From Variovorax jilinensis (GTDB taxonomy: Bacteria > Pseudomonadota > Gammaproteobacteria > Burkholderiales > Burkholderiaceae_C), in assembly GCF_030316885.1 (NCBI RefSeq), contig NZ_JASZYQ010000003.1, forward strand, positions 372,001-436,000: a DNA stretch of 64,000 bases. The letters run 5' to 3'. Below are positions 62,079 to 64,000 of the stretch, in pieces. Every line of letters begins with the position of its first letter. The stretch's first letter is position 1. Under the pieces are notes generated by a model. It saw only the letters and a list, made by a program, of their open reading frames with translations, was not told where the DNA came from and searched no databases. The translations under genes and the position numbers were made by a program.

Positions 62079-64000
62079 TCAGCCGTCGATGGCCTGCTGC
62101 AGGGCGCGGTCGACGCGCCCGACCTCGCGCTCCAGCTGCGCAACGGCGCTTTCCATCCCCTCGGTCGCCCCGTCGCGCCACAGGGTCTCGAGATGCCTGG
62201 CAAGGGCGGCGGCCCGATGGGCACCGATGCTGCCGAGCGCGCCCTTGAGCGCATGCACCTGCTCCTGCCCGCCGGTCGCGTCGCCCACGGCCAGCGCCGC
62301 CCCGATGGCCTGGCGCCGCTGCGCCATGTCGCTGCGCATCGCGACCGCGATCTCGCTCACCGCCGCGAGGTCGCCGCCCAGCGTGCGCACCAGCTGCCGC
62401 ATGTCGACCGGCGGCGGCAGGTCGGCTTCGGCGTCTACCTCGGCATCTGCTTGGGCCTCGACGGCCGCTTGGGGCGCCAGGACTTCCACTGCCGCAGGCC
62501 GCACCGGCGCGGCCTGGACAGCCGGAACCCCGAACGCAGGCTGTTCGGATCGGCGGCCGATGGTGCTGAAGTCCATCTCGCCGAACGCCTCGTCGCCCTC
62601 GTCCTGCGCCGGCCGGCAGCGCGCCCGGGCCACCTGGATCGCCTGGGTCAGCAGGCCCGGCGACACCGGCTTCGACACATAGGCGTCCATGCCGGCCGCA
62701 AGGCAGCGTTCGCGGTCTCCCGCCATCGCATGCGCGGTCAGCGCGACCACCGGCGTGTGGCCGCGGCGCGGCTCGGCGTCCTCGAGCCGGCGGATCTCGG
62801 CCACCGCGTCGAGCCCGCTCATCACCGGCATCTGGACGTCCATGAGCACGAGGTCGAAGGGCCGATCCTTCCATGCCTGCAGCGCCTGGGCGCCGTTGCG
62901 CGCCACCTGGAAGGTGCAGCCCATCTGCATCAGCAGCTTGCGCATGAGCAGTTCGTTGACCTCGTGGTCCTCGGCCAGCAGCACGTGCAGGCCCTGCAGC
63001 GAGCTGACCTCGAGCGGCGCGGGCTCGGTCAGCACGCTCATCTCGTCGGCCGCCTGCTCGAAGACCGCGGTGAAGCGGAAGGTGCTTCCTTCGCCGGGCC
63101 GGCTCAGCAGGTTCAGCGACCCGCCCATCATCGCGACCAGCCGGGCGCAGATAGCGAGCCCGAGGCCCGTGCCGCCATAGCGCCGGGTGATCGAGGCGTC
63201 GGCCTGCGTGAAGGCCTCGAAGATGTGCTCCTGCTTTTCCTGCGGAATGCCGATGCCGGTGTCGCGCACCGTGAACAGCAGGCGCAACTCGTCGCGCCGG
63301 AGCTCGGCCTGGTTGGGCGCCAGACGCACCGTGACCGAGATGCGGCCGAAGTCGGTGAACTTGACCGCATTCGAGACCAGGTTCGAGATCACCTGGCGCA
63401 GCCGTCCCGGATCGCCAGCGAGCTTCCAGGGCACGTCCTGGCCGATCTCGAGCTCGACCTTGAGGCCCTTCTTCTCGGCCAACGGCCGGTGCAGGGCGAC
63501 CGCCTCGCGGACCCAGCGGCCGACATCGAAGCGCACCTGCTCGAACACCAGCTTGCCGGCCTCGATCTTGGACAGGTCGAGCACGTCGTTGAGCAGGGCC
63601 AGCAACGAGGTGGCCGAACTGTCGATCAGCTCCAGGTGCTGACGCTGCTCCTCGTCGAGCGACGACTGGTGCAAGAGCCGCGTGAGGCCCATCACGGCAT
63701 TGAGGGGCGTGCGCACCTCGTGGCTCATGTTGGCGAGGAATTCGCTCTTGGCGCGGTTGCTGGCCTCGGCCTGCGCCCGCGCCTGCTCGATCTCGGCATG
63801 CATGGTGCGCCGCGCCGTGATGTCGGCATTGAAGCCGGTCAGACGCAGCGGCTTGCCCTCGGCGTCGCGCTCCGTGACCATGCCGATGCTCTCGATCCAG
63901 ATCCAGCCGCCCGCGGTCGACACCCGATGCTCGGCGATGTAGCGGTCGGCCTTGCCGCTCACCGCATCCTTGAAGGCCTGCTGCACCACGGGCAGGTCGT
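62079..64000 (-). CDS. hybrid sensor histidine kinase/response regulator, PAS-HisKA-HATPase-REC-HPt (5' truncated)
   Basis: The gene reads leftward and is open to the window edge, so the sensor N-terminus is missing. Visible: a PAS/PAC end ([20 protein letters not shown]), HisKA with H in [16 protein letters not shown], HATPase N and G boxes ([47 protein letters not shown]), REC with D in [13 protein letters not shown] and K in YVSKPVSP, and an HPt domain with H in [15 protein letters not shown]. This is a complete phosphorelay of BarA/ArcB type without the input domains. The signal is unknown. Confidence 0.93.
   Translation of the reverse strand, partial: DLPVVQQAFKDAVSGKADRYIAEHRVSTAGGWIWIESIGMVTERDAEGKPLRLTGFNADITARRTMHAEIEQARAQAEASNRAKSEFLANMSHEVRTPLNAVMGLTRLLHQSSLDEEQRQHLELIDSSATSLLALLNDVLDLSKIEAGKLVFEQVRFDVGRWVREAVALHRPLAEKKGLKVELEIGQDVPWKLAGDPGRLRQVISNLVSNAVKFTDFGRISVTVRLAPNQAELRRDELRLLFTVRDTGIGIPQEKQEHIFEAFTQADASITRRYGGTGLGLAICARLVAMMGGSLNLLSRPGEGSTFRFTAVFEQAADEMSVLTEPAPLEVSSLQGLHVLLAEDHEVNELLMRKLLMQMGCTFQVARNGAQALQAWKDRPFDLVLMDVQMPVMSGLDAVAEIRRLEDAEPRRGHTPVVALTAHAMAGDRERCLAAGMDAYVSKPVSPGLLTQAIQVARARCRPAQDEGDEAFGEMDFSTIGRRSEQPAFGVPAVQAAPVRPAAVEVLAPQAAVEAQADAEVDAEADLPPPVDMRQLVRTLGGDLAAVSEIAVAMRSDMAQRRQAIGAALAVGDATGGQEQVHALKGALGSIGAHRAAALARHLETLWRDGATEGMESAVAQLEREVGRVDRALQQAIDG

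Overview
This high-GC window (64 kb) carries a gene set typical of a betaproteobacterium of the order Burkholderiales. The family is probably Comamonadaceae (Variovorax-like), inferred from gene content, from the sulfur-gene order and from the aryl polyene genes. No 16S gene is present to confirm this.

Left end (1-3.4 kb): four overlapping or closely packed genes (flavin-dependent halogenase-like protein, FkbO/Hyg5-type chorismatase, PlsC-like acyltransferase, family 2 glycosyltransferase). They look like the tail of a xanthomonadin/aryl polyene pigment cluster that begins outside the window. An orphan ParA-like ATPase follows.

4.2-18.5 kb is a sulfur block on the minus strand. One unit runs alpha/beta hydrolase, sbp, cysT, cysW, cysA, dsbB, with a LysR gene upstream. 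A second runs sbp2, ssuE, ssuA, ssuD, ssuC, ssuB, ssuF, epsC. Together they import sulfate/thiosulfate and sulfonates, release sulfite and make O-acetylserine. An azoreductase and an FMN reductase lie between the two units.

18.6-27.7 kb holds general genes: yggX, mnmC, a 1078-residue membrane protein of unknown function, a transglutaminase-like protein, a patatin-like lipase and a GntP-type permease. 27.9-34.4 kb is the sulfate reduction operon cysI-DUF934-cysH-cysD-cysN, followed by a ferredoxin and a ferredoxin-NADP reductase that appears to use a CTG start. 34.5-40.6 kb holds a PAP2 phosphatase and thiamin genes: a TPP riboswitch upstream of cytX, thiD on the other strand, and thiO-thiS-thiG-thiE.

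40.8-52.1 kb is an 11.25-kb integrative element inserted in the 3' half of a tRNA-Asn(GTT) gene. Perfect 45-bp direct repeats bound it, with repeated GTGGACAC boxes just inside each end. It encodes a divergent tyrosine integrase, an AlpA-like HTH protein, a replication-initiator-like protein whose own gene contains an iteron-like array, an AT-rich PIN-domain gene, an HK97-like capsid protein without visible terminase, portal or tail genes, and several unrecognised proteins. It resembles a phage satellite or reduced prophage and is the most promising place for something undescribed.

52.5-64 kb: a PD-(D/E)XK-like protein, then a ROK-regulated operon (ABC permease, ATPase, Tat-type binding protein, Gfo/Idh/MocA oxidoreductase, cytoplasmic sulfatase) that looks like an organosulfate utilisation pathway. 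After it come two small envelope proteins, a zinc-ribbon metallopeptidase and a hybrid histidine kinase cut by the window edge.
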